A DNA stretch of 64,000 bases from positions 62,001 to 126,000 of the forward strand of contig NZ_NNBY01000027.1 of NCBI RefSeq assembly GCF_002834235.1. Reading direction: 5' to 3'. Position numbers and translations under genes: made by a program. Origin of the DNA: Ruminococcus bromii (lineage in GTDB: Bacteria > Bacillota > Clostridia > Oscillospirales > Acutalibacteraceae). The notes beneath the pieces are model-generated. The model was not told where the DNA came from. It searched no databases and saw only the letters and a program-made list of their open reading frames with translations. Below, in pieces: positions 52,216 to 60,568 of this stretch (positions are counted from its first letter, which is position 1; each line of letters opens with the position of its first letter).

Positions 52216-52244
52216 ATGATAGCCAATTTAATGCAACATTTCAA
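52216..52244 (-). promoter_or_regulatory. promoter of the lipoprotein gene
   Basis: TTGAAA (complement of 52239-52244) and TATCAT (complement of 52216-52221), 17 bases apart. The -35 box overlaps the edge of the tandem repeats at 52241-52281. Confidence 0.7.
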
Positions 52245-52281
52245 TAGTTTGGCACAAACATCAATCTTTTGGCAAAAAACA
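52241..52281. promoter_or_regulatory. tandem 20-bp repeats, probable LytTR regulator site
   Basis: Two consecutive copies of TCAAT-nn-TTTGGCA-n-AAA (52241-52260 and 52261-52281) in the same orientation, two helical turns long. LytTR regulators bind tandem direct repeats next to the -35 box; these lie directly upstream of the lipoprotein promoter and about 100 bases before the regulator gene. Confidence 0.6.
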
Positions 52282-52377
52282 TATGACAATCGGATATAAT
52301 ATTTTTCAAATTTATGGTATAATCTAAGTGCAGTTAATCATTGCTCCGAATTAAATTATTTCAAAGGAGGCGATATC

Positions 52378-53109
52378 TTGAAAATTGCAGTTATTGACGA
52401 CGAAAAGCCTCAGGCAGACATTCTCTACTCAATCTGCAACGCATATTTTGGCGGACACAAGCAAAATGTGCAGATTGATTGTTTTCCTGACGGAATAGCT
52501 TTTTTCAATTCATTCAAGGAAAACACCTACAAAATAGCCTTTGTAGATATTTTTATGGAGAAGATGAACGGCATTGCCGTGGCTGGAAAGCTTCGTGAAA
52601 AAGACCGTGATATTATTATTGTATTTGTCACAACAAGCCCCGATTTTATGATGCAGGCATTTTCCGTTCACGCTTTTCATTACATAACAAAACCCTACAA
52701 AGCTGAACAGATTTACAAGGTACTTGATGATGCCTCGTCATATGTATCGGATAATTCAAAATACATTGAAGTTATGTGTGACCGCCGAAACACGCTGATT
52801 TCGCTTAAGGAAATTGTTTCTGTTGAATCCGATGCACATTATATCAACATAGGTGTTGTTTCGGGACTTAGATATCGCACACGAATGACCATTGCAGAGT
52901 TTCTCAAGCTTGCAGACAACGACACCCGTTTCATACCCGTAAACAGGGGAATCGTGCTGAATGCCAATTACATAAAGGACATTGAAGGCTCTGTATGTGT
53001 TACAGGCAACGGTGAAAGATTCCCGATTAAAATTCGTGAAAAAACTCGGATTGAACAGAGTATCCGTGAATATATGTTCAAAAAAATCAGAGAAAACCAG
53101 CGGAGGTGA
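52378..53109 (+). CDS. LytTR-family response regulator
   Basis: A 243-residue AgrA/LytR-type regulator. The receiver domain starts KIAVIDDEKPQADIL; the phospho-accepting Asp is in FVDIFMEKMNG (about residue 58) and the Lys in HYITKPYK. The C-terminal LytTR DNA-binding domain (about 135-235) has SVESDAHYINIG and FIPVNRGIVLNANYI. The start codon is TTG, set by AAAGGAGG seven bases upstream. It is followed two bases later by its sensor kinase gene. Confidence 0.93.
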   Translation: MKIAVIDDEKPQADILYSICNAYFGGHKQNVQIDCFPDGIAFFNSFKENTYKIAFVDIFMEKMNGIAVAGKLREKDRDIIIVFVTTSPDFMMQAFSVHAFHYITKPYKAEQIYKVLDDASSYVSDNSKYIEVMCDRRNTLISLKEIVSVESDAHYINIGVVSGLRYRTRMTIAEFLKLADNDTRFIPVNRGIVLNANYIKDIEGSVCVTGNGERFPIKIREKTRIEQSIREYMFKKIRENQRR

Positions 53110-53111
53110 AT

Positions 53112-54425
53112 ATGAACACACTCGTAAATTTTTTTCAGACATTGTTCAGCTTTGCCATAATAATACCGTTAAGTTTATTCTGCCTTTTACCGTTAAAAAA
53201 TCAATTAAAATACCCGATTTCAAAGATAGTAACGCTCTTTTTGTGTTCATTTTTCATACTCGGTTCTCTCTCGTCAATTGTGATGACGGCTTTTGACATT
53301 CAGAATTTAAACTTTGTTCTCTTCCCCGACCTTGTAATATTTTTCTTCCTTATTAAAAGCGTTACAAAGGTCGGAACAGCACGCTGTTTGTTTGTTTTTA
53401 TAAGTGTGTGCTGTTTGATTTCATTCTTTTCGCTGTATGCATATTTTATCAACGCATTTTTTCAGGAGGAAATTTCAAGAGGAGTTGACACTTCATATAG
53501 CCTGATTCAAATGGGGCTTTCGGTTGTGGCAATGGGGGCACTTGTTCCGCTTACAAAATACTATGCATGGATGATTGACAATATAAATATCGGCAAGGTG
53601 TGGTATTTGTTTTCAATTTTGCCCATTGCACTTATGGTGTCAACCATCTATACCATACCGATTTCCTACGCAAATATTCGTGTTGGAAAGGTTTATGCAA
53701 AAGGATTCATCATTACAATATTTGAGCTTGCATTGTATCTTATAGTATTCATATTATTCTACATTTTCAGCAAGACTACTATTGAAAAAACAAAGCTTAC
53801 AGAACGAAACAACATTCTTGAAATTCAGAAAAGTTACACAGAATCGTTGCAGTCGTACATAAAATACACCTCAAAAGCAAGGCATGATTTTAAACATTCA
53901 GTTCATGTTATGAGCCGACTTGCAGATGAAGGAAATCTTTCGGCGCTGAAAGACTACATTGCCCAGTATGAAAATTCGCTGACTGTAACAGCACCTGTGC
54001 GAATCTGCAAAAGTGACGCACTCAATGCTTTGTTCAATCACTATCGTCAACAGGCGATTGAGAACAATGTTGACATTAACTGGCGGATTGATTTGCCCGA
54101 CAAATCGAGAATTCTTGATGTTGACCTCTGCAGTATTTTCGGCAACATACTTGAAAACGCAATTGACGGTTGCTGTACCGTAGACGAAGGCAAAAGATAT
54201 TTTAACCTGACTTCCGAAATAAAAGGCGACTGTTTGTACATTGTTTCAACAAACAACTACGGCAAGCCTTTGGAAATGGACGGCGAAACTTATTCGTCCA
54301 CAAAGCATCTGGGCAAGGGCATCGGACTTCACTCCATGAAGAGCATAACCGAAGTCTATGACGGAATTTTTGATGCAGGCAACAATAACGGTGAATTTTT
54401 CGTTGACATAATGCTTAAATATTAA
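53112..54425 (+). CDS. GHKL-type sensor histidine kinase (AgrC-like)
   Basis: A 437-residue kinase. The N-terminal half holds about six membrane helices (first about 3-25, last about 195-217), as in peptide-sensing AgrC relatives. The phosphorylated His lies in KARHDFKHSVHVMS, and the ATP domain has IFGNILENAIDGC (N box) and LGKGIGLHSMKSI (G box). ATG 53112 is preferred over GTG 53106 because GGAGG is five bases before it. No signal peptide precursor or AgrB-like peptidase was found nearby, so the stimulus is unknown. Confidence 0.92.
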   Translation: MNTLVNFFQTLFSFAIIIPLSLFCLLPLKNQLKYPISKIVTLFLCSFFILGSLSSIVMTAFDIQNLNFVLFPDLVIFFFLIKSVTKVGTARCLFVFISVCCLISFFSLYAYFINAFFQEEISRGVDTSYSLIQMGLSVVAMGALVPLTKYYAWMIDNINIGKVWYLFSILPIALMVSTIYTIPISYANIRVGKVYAKGFIITIFELALYLIVFILFYIFSKTTIEKTKLTERNNILEIQKSYTESLQSYIKYTSKARHDFKHSVHVMSRLADEGNLSALKDYIAQYENSLTVTAPVRICKSDALNALFNHYRQQAIENNVDINWRIDLPDKSRILDVDLCSIFGNILENAIDGCCTVDEGKRYFNLTSEIKGDCLYIVSTNNYGKPLEMDGETYSSTKHLGKGIGLHSMKSITEVYDGIFDAGNNNGEFFVDIMLKY

Positions 54426-54432
54426 ACTCAAA

Positions 54433-54458
54433 AAGGGTATGCATCCTCGCATACCCTT
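54433..54458. terminator. terminator after the kinase gene
   Basis: AAGGGTATGC and GCATACCCTT pair around six bases; TCTTTGTT follows. A weaker hairpin with AAAACAC/GTGTTTT arms (54484-54517) serves the minus-strand CHAP gene. Confidence 0.8.
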
Positions 54459-54534
54459 CTTTGTTATAAAAGTTCCAAACAAAAAAACACACTCTGCGTT
54501 TTGCAAAGCGTGTTTTGATTTTGTTTTGTTGTTA

Positions 54535-55728
54535 TCAGTTGTTACCGACAACAAGTTTCTGGATTTCTGTGGCATCCACGACATTGATTTCACCGTCATG
54601 GTTGTAATCCGCAAGTTCTCTCTGAACATCAGAAAGTGTTGAAATTGAAACAATGTACTTGCTGATTTCAGTTGCGTCAATAACATTGACATGACCGTCA
54701 AGGTTTACATCGCCGATCATATACGGAGTATCATTGTTGTTGTCATTGCTCGGCTGTGTAGTTACAGGAGCTGTTGTTGCCTGTACCGTAGTAGGCTGTA
54801 CTGTTGCAGGCTGTGTAGCCTTGGCTGTTGTCGGCTGAACAGTTGCCTTTGCAGTAGTCGGCTGAACCGTAGCTTTGGCTGTGGTAGGCTGTACAGCAGG
54901 CTTTGCTGTTGTTGGCTGTACCGTTGATGAAGAAACAAAAGTACAGAAATCAAGAGCAACCCAACCTGTCTTGCCGTTGTACGAGGTGTAACCCCATGTG
55001 TAACCGCCGGAAGCCGAAACCTTTGTTACATTAAGAGTAACATTGCCCGGAACAGATGTTACATATGAATAGCTTGTACCCGCACCGCTTCTCATGTTGA
55101 GATAATCGTCAACATCTGTTTTATATGTACCTGTTGTGTAAGTTACCTTTTTGGTTGTAGTCTGAGTAGTGCTTGTACTGCCGCTGAAATCGCCAAGGTA
55201 AATGTAGCCCTGAAAATTCCACCAGCTGTTACCGCCGGCATTCTTGTCGGATGTGCTTGCATAGGAAAGGTAGAAGTTCTTACCGCTCCATGCAGAGTTA
55301 GAAAATGTAATCTGACCGTTTTCAACCTTTTCTACAACAGCAACATGACCGCCGCCATTGTCATATGACCAGCAGGCAATTGCGCCGACCTTTGGAGTCT
55401 GACCGTACTTGTAGTAGCCGTTAGACTTGTTGTAATCGTACCACTGCTCGGCATTGTTCCATGAAAGCTTTGGCTCAGAACCGAGAATCTCATAAGCTCT
55501 GCCGTAGGCATATGCTGTACAGTTAGGCATGCCGTAACCATACTTATAAAAAACATTTAAATTACTGTAATAATATTTGTTACTTGAACTCGGGGCAGAC
55601 AGTCTCGGTGAGAACGATGCCGCACTCGCAATCATCGACATTGAGAAAACCGACACAAACAGCATTACAGCCGTGAGAACTGCCGCAGAAACCTTTTTGC
55701 TAAAAACACTTTTTAAAACATTTCGCAA
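54535..55728 (-). CDS. secreted CHAP-domain wall hydrolase with SH3 and dockerin modules
   Basis: About 397 residues. A signal peptide (…MLFVSVFSMSMIASAA) precedes a CHAP peptidase/amidase domain whose Cys is in MPNCTAYAYGRAYE and His in GGGHVAVVEKVE. An SH3-type domain (VDDYLNMRSGAGTSYSYVTS) follows, then a Thr/Ala/Gln/Val/Pro repeat linker (VQPTTAKA units). The C-terminus is a type I dockerin with two calcium loops, DVNLDGHVNVIDATEI and DYNHDGEINVVDATEI, so the enzyme could attach to a cohesin scaffold. The start is TTG 55728 behind AGGAG; the frame upstream has no ribosome site. A WalR-like box lies in its leader. Confidence 0.88.
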   Translation of the reverse strand: MRNVLKSVFSKKVSAAVLTAVMLFVSVFSMSMIASAASFSPRLSAPSSSNKYYYSNLNVFYKYGYGMPNCTAYAYGRAYEILGSEPKLSWNNAEQWYDYNKSNGYYKYGQTPKVGAIACWSYDNGGGHVAVVEKVENGQITFSNSAWSGKNFYLSYASTSDKNAGGNSWWNFQGYIYLGDFSGSTSTTQTTTKKVTYTTGTYKTDVDDYLNMRSGAGTSYSYVTSVPGNVTLNVTKVSASGGYTWGYTSYNGKTGWVALDFCTFVSSSTVQPTTAKPAVQPTTAKATVQPTTAKATVQPTTAKATQPATVQPTTVQATTAPVTTQPSNDNNNDTPYMIGDVNLDGHVNVIDATEISKYIVSISTLSDVQRELADYNHDGEINVVDATEIQKLVVGNN

Positions 55729-55760
55729 AGAAACACTCCTTTTTTTGAATTCAAAGTGAT

Positions 55761-55777
55761 TGTTACCTATTTGTAAC
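55761..55777 (+). promoter_or_regulatory. WalR-like box in the CHAP gene leader
   Basis: TGTTAC-CTATT-TGTAAC matches the published WalR (YycF) consensus TGTWAH-N5-TGTWAH exactly. It lies 33-49 bases before the TTG start, just downstream of the predicted transcription start, which would favour repression. Confidence 0.5.
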
Positions 55778-55789
55778 CACTTTATGTAC

Positions 55790-55817
55790 ATTCTATCACA
55801 AATTGCTCCAAATTCAA
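55790..55817 (-). promoter_or_regulatory. promoter of the CHAP gene
   Basis: TTGAAT (complement of 55812-55817) and TAGAAT (complement of 55790-55795), 16 bases apart, with TG two bases before the -10. Confidence 0.6.
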
Positions 55818-56031
55818 AGAGTAGAAATGCTGAAAATAGCCTTTATAATCTATTTTTTTAAGCCATTGTACACAACAATTTTCATTTTATGCATACTTTG
55901 CACAAAATTTAACTCACATTCTTTAAAAGACAGTGTTTATTGTACAAGGACAAGGTCTGAGTTTTAAGGTGTAAAGGATTAGATAAACTTAATCATCAGA
56001 AACGCTTACGGCGTTAGACTGTTTATATGTT

Positions 56032-56394
56032 TCATTTATCGTTTTTCTTTACTGTATTGATCGATGAAATCAGCATTCTCCTGATTGTGCCGCACTGATT
56101 TTGCAATGGCTTATATACGGTTTCGGATATATATCCTGTTTCAAAAAGAAGTTTCAGCCAATATTCAGTTTCAAAGCACTCTTTTTGTGCTATTTCCAAC
56201 TTGGAGATAAAATCCTTTTTACCCTGCGCATATTGTGCTTCGTGAATATTTGCACCTATACTTGTTCCCGAACGCAAAAGTTGATTAGTTAAAACCGATT
56301 CTCTTGCATTTGCTTTGATATCACGACACATATATACAATCTGTTTTGCAAATTCTTTTGATTTATTCCGTAAAATACTTTCAGACACAATCAT
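56032..56394 (-). CDS. four-helix-bundle protein (S23/IVP family)
   Basis: A 120-residue protein of the S23 family, first known from intervening sequences in 23S rRNA genes and related in fold to the Avd protein of diversity-generating retroelements. Family marks: LLRSGTSIGANIHEAQYAQ and FISKLEIAQKECFETEYWLKLL. Molecular function unknown; relatives bind nucleic acid. No strong ribosome site precedes ATG 56394. A long palindromic array lies just upstream on its 5' side (56440-56600), a pairing that recurs in gut Firmicutes as far as I recall. Confidence 0.85.
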   Translation of the reverse strand: MIVSESILRNKSKEFAKQIVYMCRDIKANARESVLTNQLLRSGTSIGANIHEAQYAQGKKDFISKLEIAQKECFETEYWLKLLFETGYISETVYKPLQNQCGTIRRMLISSINTVKKNDK

Positions 56395-56439
56395 CACCCA
56401 AAATACAATATATCACAAAGCCGAATGTCTGTAAAGTTA

Positions 56440-56600
56440 TCGGTGATATGCCTCGTTTAACTCGGCGTGATATAAATGTGTTATCGCTCGCTTTCGCTCT
56501 CGGTGATATTATATTCGCTTTAAAACTGCCGCAGGCAATATCACTCGGTATGACCGAATATCACTGCACGGCAATATCACTCGCCGACAGGCGAATATAA
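56440..56600. repeat. palindromic array next to the four-helix-bundle gene
   Basis: The left part has CGGTGATAT, GCGTGATAT and CGGTGATAT units; the right part has the mirrored AATATCAC units three times (GCAATATCACTCGG, GAATATCACTGC, GCAATATCACTCGC). Together they form a long imperfect inverted repeat able to fold into one large cruciform or RNA hairpin. Confidence 0.7.
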
Positions 56601-56602
56601 CT

Positions 56603-56636
56603 GAAAAACGCACTTGTTTACACAAGTGCGTTTTTC
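56603..56636. terminator. terminator after tRNA-Arg
   Basis: GAAAAACGCACTTGT and ACAAGTGCGTTTTTC form a perfect 15-bp stem with four loop bases. It ends one base after the encoded CCA of the tRNA. Confidence 0.88.
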
Positions 56637-56637
56637 T

Positions 56638-56714
56638 TGGCGCGCCGGAAGAGACTCGAACTCCCGACCTTCTGATTCGTAGTCAGACACTCTATCCAGC
56701 TGAGCTACCGGCGC
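56638..56714 (-). tRNA. tRNA-Arg(ACG)
   Basis: A full cloverleaf can be drawn: acceptor GCGCCGG/CCGGCGC, D-arm GCTCAGCTGGATAGAGC-like, anticodon arm CTGACTACGAATCAG with anticodon ACG, T-arm with GTTCGAGTC. The 3' CCA is encoded (56638-56640). ACG is normally edited to ICG by TadA and reads CGN codons. Confidence 0.95.
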
Positions 56715-56798
56715 ATGTGCGGCCTTTTATCAGCCGCAAGTAGTATGATATCACAACTCGGTGCAAAAATCAAGTGTTTTTTTGTATTTTTTCCGAAA

Positions 56799-58211
56799 TT
56801 AATCTTTTGTATCAAAAAAAGTGAAGAATGCTCTGTATGCCATATAAACATCTGTCTTGGAAACAATTTCAAACGGAGCATGCATTGAGAGCACGGGAAC
56901 ACCGAGATCAACAACATCGACATTCATATTGGCAACATACTTTGCGATTGTTCCGCCACCGCCGCCGTCAACCTTACCGAGTTCACCGACCTGCCAGAGA
57001 ATATCGTTGTTCTCAAGCATAGCCCTGATTTTTCCCATATATTCGGCAGACGCATCTGATGTGTCATACTTTCCGCCGTGACCTGTGTATTTTGAAATAA
57101 TTACACCGTTGTTAATGTATGAGCAGTTGTTAGCCTCATATGCAGACGCAAAAGTCGGATCAAATGCGGCATTTACATCGGCTGAAAGACAGGTGCTTTT
57201 TGAAAGAACACGGTAGCCGTCAACACCGTCCTGCTTTGCAAGGTCATAGATGAAGAAGCGGAGGAAGTCGCTCTGCATACCTGTGTTGCCGTCACTGCCT
57301 GTTTCTTCTTTGTCTGTAAGATATGTGATACAAGTCTGCTCGGGCATTTCAACATCAAGAGCCGCCATAACAGCCGGATAAGCACAAACCTTATCATCGT
57401 GACCGTAACCGCCGATCATGCTTCTGTCAAAACCGATATCTCTTGACTTGAAAGACGGGATAAGACAGAGCTCAGCCGAAAGGAAGTCACCCTCGCAAAT
57501 GCCATACTTCTCATTGAGAATAGCCATTACATTAAGCTTTACAAGGTCCTTTTCCTCGCTGTCTGCATCATACGGACGAGAGCCGAGGATAACATTGAGG
57601 TTTTCACCCTCAATTGCCTTTGCCATTGGCTTTGAAGCCTGCTCCCTTGCAAGGTGCGGAAGAAGGTCTGTAATGCAGAAACAGCTTTCGTTCTCATCAT
57701 CGCCCCAGCAGATGTCAACTCTTGTACCGTCAAGCTTTACAACCGAACCGTGAAGTGAAAGCGGAATTGTTGTCCACTGATATTTTTTAAGGCCGCCGTA
57801 GTAATGAGTCTTAAAGAAAGCAAGATTGTTTGCCTCAAAAAGAGGATTCGGTTTGAGGTCAACTCTCGGGGAATCAATATGAGCGATTGCAAGCCTTGCA
57901 CCGTTCTTAACACCGTTTTTACCGATTACAACAAGAGCAATAGCCTTGTCACGGTTTACATAATAAAGCCTGTCGCCGGCCTTGTATTCTTTGTCCTGCT
58001 CATACTCTGCAAAACCTGCTTTTTTGGCAAGCTCAACAGTATAGCGAACAGCCTCACGCTCAACGGGTGAGTTATCAAGAAACTTTTTGTAACCATCGCA
58101 AAAGCTGTCTGCCTTTTTAATTTCTTCCTCCGAAAGAGCCTTAACGCCCTTCGGTTCGGTCATCATAATTTTTTCCTTTAATAAAGTTGTCTTTGACTTT
58201 TCTTCAGCCAT
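56799..58211 (-). CDS. M18-family aminopeptidase
   Basis: A 470-residue zinc aminopeptidase. Metal-site regions: RLAIAHIDSPRVDLKPNP, TDKEETGSDGNTGMQ and YTGHGGKYDTSDASAEYM. M18 enzymes form large dodecamers and release N-terminal acidic or neutral residues in the cytoplasm. ATG 58211 is used since AAAGGA lies eight bases before it; a longer frame reaches 58241. It ends the DUF951-prfA-sua5-coaE-transglycosylase gene group, 86 bases after the transglycosylase. Confidence 0.93.
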   Translation of the reverse strand: MAEEKSKTTLLKEKIMMTEPKGVKALSEEEIKKADSFCDGYKKFLDNSPVEREAVRYTVELAKKAGFAEYEQDKEYKAGDRLYYVNRDKAIALVVIGKNGVKNGARLAIAHIDSPRVDLKPNPLFEANNLAFFKTHYYGGLKKYQWTTIPLSLHGSVVKLDGTRVDICWGDDENESCFCITDLLPHLAREQASKPMAKAIEGENLNVILGSRPYDADSEEKDLVKLNVMAILNEKYGICEGDFLSAELCLIPSFKSRDIGFDRSMIGGYGHDDKVCAYPAVMAALDVEMPEQTCITYLTDKEETGSDGNTGMQSDFLRFFIYDLAKQDGVDGYRVLSKSTCLSADVNAAFDPTFASAYEANNCSYINNGVIISKYTGHGGKYDTSDASAEYMGKIRAMLENNDILWQVGELGKVDGGGGGTIAKYVANMNVDVVDLGVPVLSMHAPFEIVSKTDVYMAYRAFFTFFDTKD

Positions 58212-58297
58212 AATAACCGTCCTTTCTGTGCCGTAAAACACGGCAAAACCATTTTATTTTGAAATCCGCCGCCAAAGGCATCGGAACATCTCTGCAC

Positions 58298-58918
58298 TTA
58301 ATTAGATTGTGAATAATAAAGTTTTATATACATTTCCTTGGCACTTTCAACCTTGTCAACATAATTCTTTGTTTCGGGATACGGAATGGAATCAAGATTT
58401 TTTCCGTCCGAACTGTAATTAGTATCGTTGAGCCAGTCGCTTACAACAAAGCCGGCATTATATGCGGCAATTGCCGAGCGTTCCGTGCCGTAATAATCGT
58501 AAAAATATTTTAAAAGATAACTTCCGTAATCAATACAGATTTCGGGGTCAAACAGGTCATCCTCGGTGTACTGTCCCGCACAACCTCTTTGCTCCTGCAG
58601 CCACTCAAAGGACGATGGCATCATCTGCATAACACCCTTCGCTCCGACTCCCGATTCGGCTTTCGGATCAAAGCCGCTTTCCGTGTGGATTATGGCATAT
58701 ATCAACGCAGGATCAAGGTCATAATCCTTGGCGGCTTTTTCAACATATGTGCTGTAGGTGCGTGGATAATTCATCTCATCAAGCTTTTTCTTTGCGTCCT
58801 CGTAAAAGACCGAAACAAACACAAATACTCCCGCCGCAAGAATTGCAAGCACAATTATCCATGCCAAAATCGCCTTTCCTGCACTTTTTTTCTTTTTATA
58901 TCGCCTTGATTGGGGCAT
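58298..58918 (-). CDS. lytic transglycosylase (SLT domain)
   Basis: A 206-residue membrane-anchored wall enzyme. A basic start (RRYKKKK) and one membrane helix (about 16-37) come before the SLT domain: the catalytic Glu is in AIIHTESGFDPKAESGVGAKGVMQMMP, seen as HTESGF (about residue 78), with later AIAAYNAGF and YVDKV. It cleaves glycan strands of peptidoglycan. ATG 58918 lies four bases after the coaE stop, so the two are cotranscribed. Confidence 0.92.
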   Translation of the reverse strand: MPQSRRYKKKKSAGKAILAWIIVLAILAAGVFVFVSVFYEDAKKKLDEMNYPRTYSTYVEKAAKDYDLDPALIYAIIHTESGFDPKAESGVGAKGVMQMMPSSFEWLQEQRGCAGQYTEDDLFDPEICIDYGSYLLKYFYDYYGTERSAIAAYNAGFVVSDWLNDTNYSSDGKNLDSIPYPETKNYVDKVESAKEMYIKLYYSQSN

Positions 58919-58922
58919 CCTA

Positions 58923-59534
58923 TCACCTCATCAGGTTGTTAATAGCCTCTGCCGCCTTTTGTGTGGCAAGCTCGACTTGCTCTATAGAAAAATTGTTTTC
59001 AATGACAATGTCGCTGTGACTTCTGAAAAATTCCTCGTCAAGCTGTGCAGACATTCTTAGCTCTGCACGGGAAATGTCAATGTTATCCCTTTTGCAGATT
59101 CGCTCAAGCCTTATTTCCTTTTTTGCGGTAACGCTTACAATAAGGTCGCAAAACACATCGGCACCGCTTTCAAAAAGCTGAGGAGCGTCATAAATCACAA
59201 CGCTTTTGCCGTCTGTCTGAGCCTGTTTCGCCATCTGCATAAATTCATATGTAACAAACGGATGAACAATTGAATTGAGCAAATGTGTGTTTTCTTTGCT
59301 TGAAAATGCCCTTTTGGCAAGCAACGGTCTGTCAATGTTGCCGTCAGAAAGGATAATATCCTGACCGAAAACACCCGAAACAGCCTTTAAGCATACGGAA
59401 TCGGGAGTGTAAAGATTTTTTACAATCTCGTCAGCATTTATAACACACATTCCGTTTTTGGCAAAATATGCCGAAACCGTGCTTTTTCCCGCACCGCTCT
59501 GTCCCGTAAGACCGACAATTTTAATTTTGTTCAA
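58923..59534 (-). CDS. coaE: dephospho-CoA kinase
   Basis: About 203 residues. P-loop GLTGQSGAGKSTVSAYF at the N-terminus, INADEIVKNLY, and SIVHPFVTYEF are the CoaE hallmarks. It makes CoA from dephospho-CoA, the last step of the pathway that coaX opens. The start is taken as TTG 59534, six bases after GAGGTGA; TTG 59540 is the alternative. It overlaps the sua5 end. Confidence 0.93.
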   Translation of the reverse strand: MNKIKIVGLTGQSGAGKSTVSAYFAKNGMCVINADEIVKNLYTPDSVCLKAVSGVFGQDIILSDGNIDRPLLAKRAFSSKENTHLLNSIVHPFVTYEFMQMAKQAQTDGKSVVIYDAPQLFESGADVFCDLIVSVTAKKEIRLERICKRDNIDISRAELRMSAQLDEEFFRSHSDIVIENNFSIEQVELATQKAAEAINNLMR

Positions 59535-60564
59535 GGTCAATCACCTCAAAGCCTGCCGCTCTTATAAGTCGGTTGTAAACAGCCATTCCGACACCGTTCG
59601 TTTTTGGCAGTCTTGAATATACAACCTTAACGCTGTCATCCTCATCAATTCTGCGAAGCTCGTCAAAAAGCGTGTGAGCCTGTCTTGTATAGTCGTTTCG
59701 TTTTCCGAGAGAGAAAACGGGAGTTTTCAAAAGCGGAATATCCTCGTCACAACAGAGCGCCGCAACTCCTTCAGCCGCCTTTTTGTTTACATAATCAATA
59801 TATTGCTCATCGTTGCAATTAAGAAGTATTACTCTCGCCCTTGGCGCATAGTGCTTGTACTTCATACCGGGGCTTGCAACCTTAACATTGTCTGCTAGTT
59901 TGTGCAAAACCGCATCATCAACTTCAACCTTGCCGAGAACGCTTTCAAGCATTTCAACAGTAATTCCGCCCGGACGAAGCACCCTCGGAACATCTCCCGC
60001 AAGAGTGATTACCGTGCTTTCAAGACCTACCTCACTTGCACCGCCGTCAAGAACAGCGTCGATTTTGCCGTCCATATCGTTCATAACATGCTGTGCGGTT
60101 GTCGGACTGGGTGAGCCCGAAATATTTGCCGAAGGTGCGGCAAGAACCGTACCTGATTCACGGATAATCGCCTGTGCGGTTTTGTGGCTCGGAAAACGGA
60201 TTGCAACCGTGTCAAGTCCTGCCGAAACTTCATTCGGAATAACATCCGACTTTTTCATAATCATTGTGAGCGGTCCCGGCCAGAACGCATTGGCAAGCTT
60301 TTTTGCCGTGTCGGGGATTTTCGTCACAAGGTTAAGTCTTTCAATATCGGAAAAATCGCAGATGTGGACAATCAGCGGATTATCCCCGGGTCTGCCCTTT
60401 GCTTTAAAAATCTTCTTTACGGCCTCGGGGTTGAGTGCGTCAGCCGCAAGTCCGTAAACTGTTTCGGTCGGAATTCCTACAACACCGCCGTTTTTAAGCA
60501 GCTCTGCGGCGGTTTTTATATCTTCCTCTGTATTTTTTAACAACAATGTTTTCACAATTATCAC
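59521..60564 (-). CDS. L-threonylcarbamoyladenylate synthase (Sua5)
   Basis: About 347 residues. The YrdC-type catalytic domain (GGVVGIPTETVYGLAADALN, KGRPGDNPLIVHI, GPLTMIMKKSD, TVAIRFPSH) is followed by the Sua5 extension domain (about 230-347) with SPGMKYKHYAP. It makes the intermediate for the t6A modification of tRNAs that read ANN codons. The frame begins upstream inside prfA; GTG 60564 just after the prfA stop is the likely start, GTG 60555 the alternative. Confidence 0.92.
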   Translation of the reverse strand: MIIVKTLLLKNTEEDIKTAAELLKNGGVVGIPTETVYGLAADALNPEAVKKIFKAKGRPGDNPLIVHICDFSDIERLNLVTKIPDTAKKLANAFWPGPLTMIMKKSDVIPNEVSAGLDTVAIRFPSHKTAQAIIRESGTVLAAPSANISGSPSPTTAQHVMNDMDGKIDAVLDGGASEVGLESTVITLAGDVPRVLRPGGITVEMLESVLGKVEVDDAVLHKLADNVKVASPGMKYKHYAPRARVILLNCNDEQYIDYVNKKAAEGVAALCCDEDIPLLKTPVFSLGKRNDYTRQAHTLFDELRRIDEDDSVKVVYSRLPKTNGVGMAVYNRLIRAAGFEVIDLEQN

Positions 60565-60568
60565 CGGA

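Larger units (their letters stand above)
55729..56031. other. 303-base non-coding region upstream of the CHAP gene
   Basis: Contains the CHAP gene promoter (55790-55817), a WalR-like box (55761-55777) and, further right, AT-rich DNA with no gene visible. Confidence 0.6.

Noticed and set aside
54770-54930. Short repeated units resembling a repeat array
   Set aside because: They encode the VQPTTAKA linker repeats of the CHAP protein.
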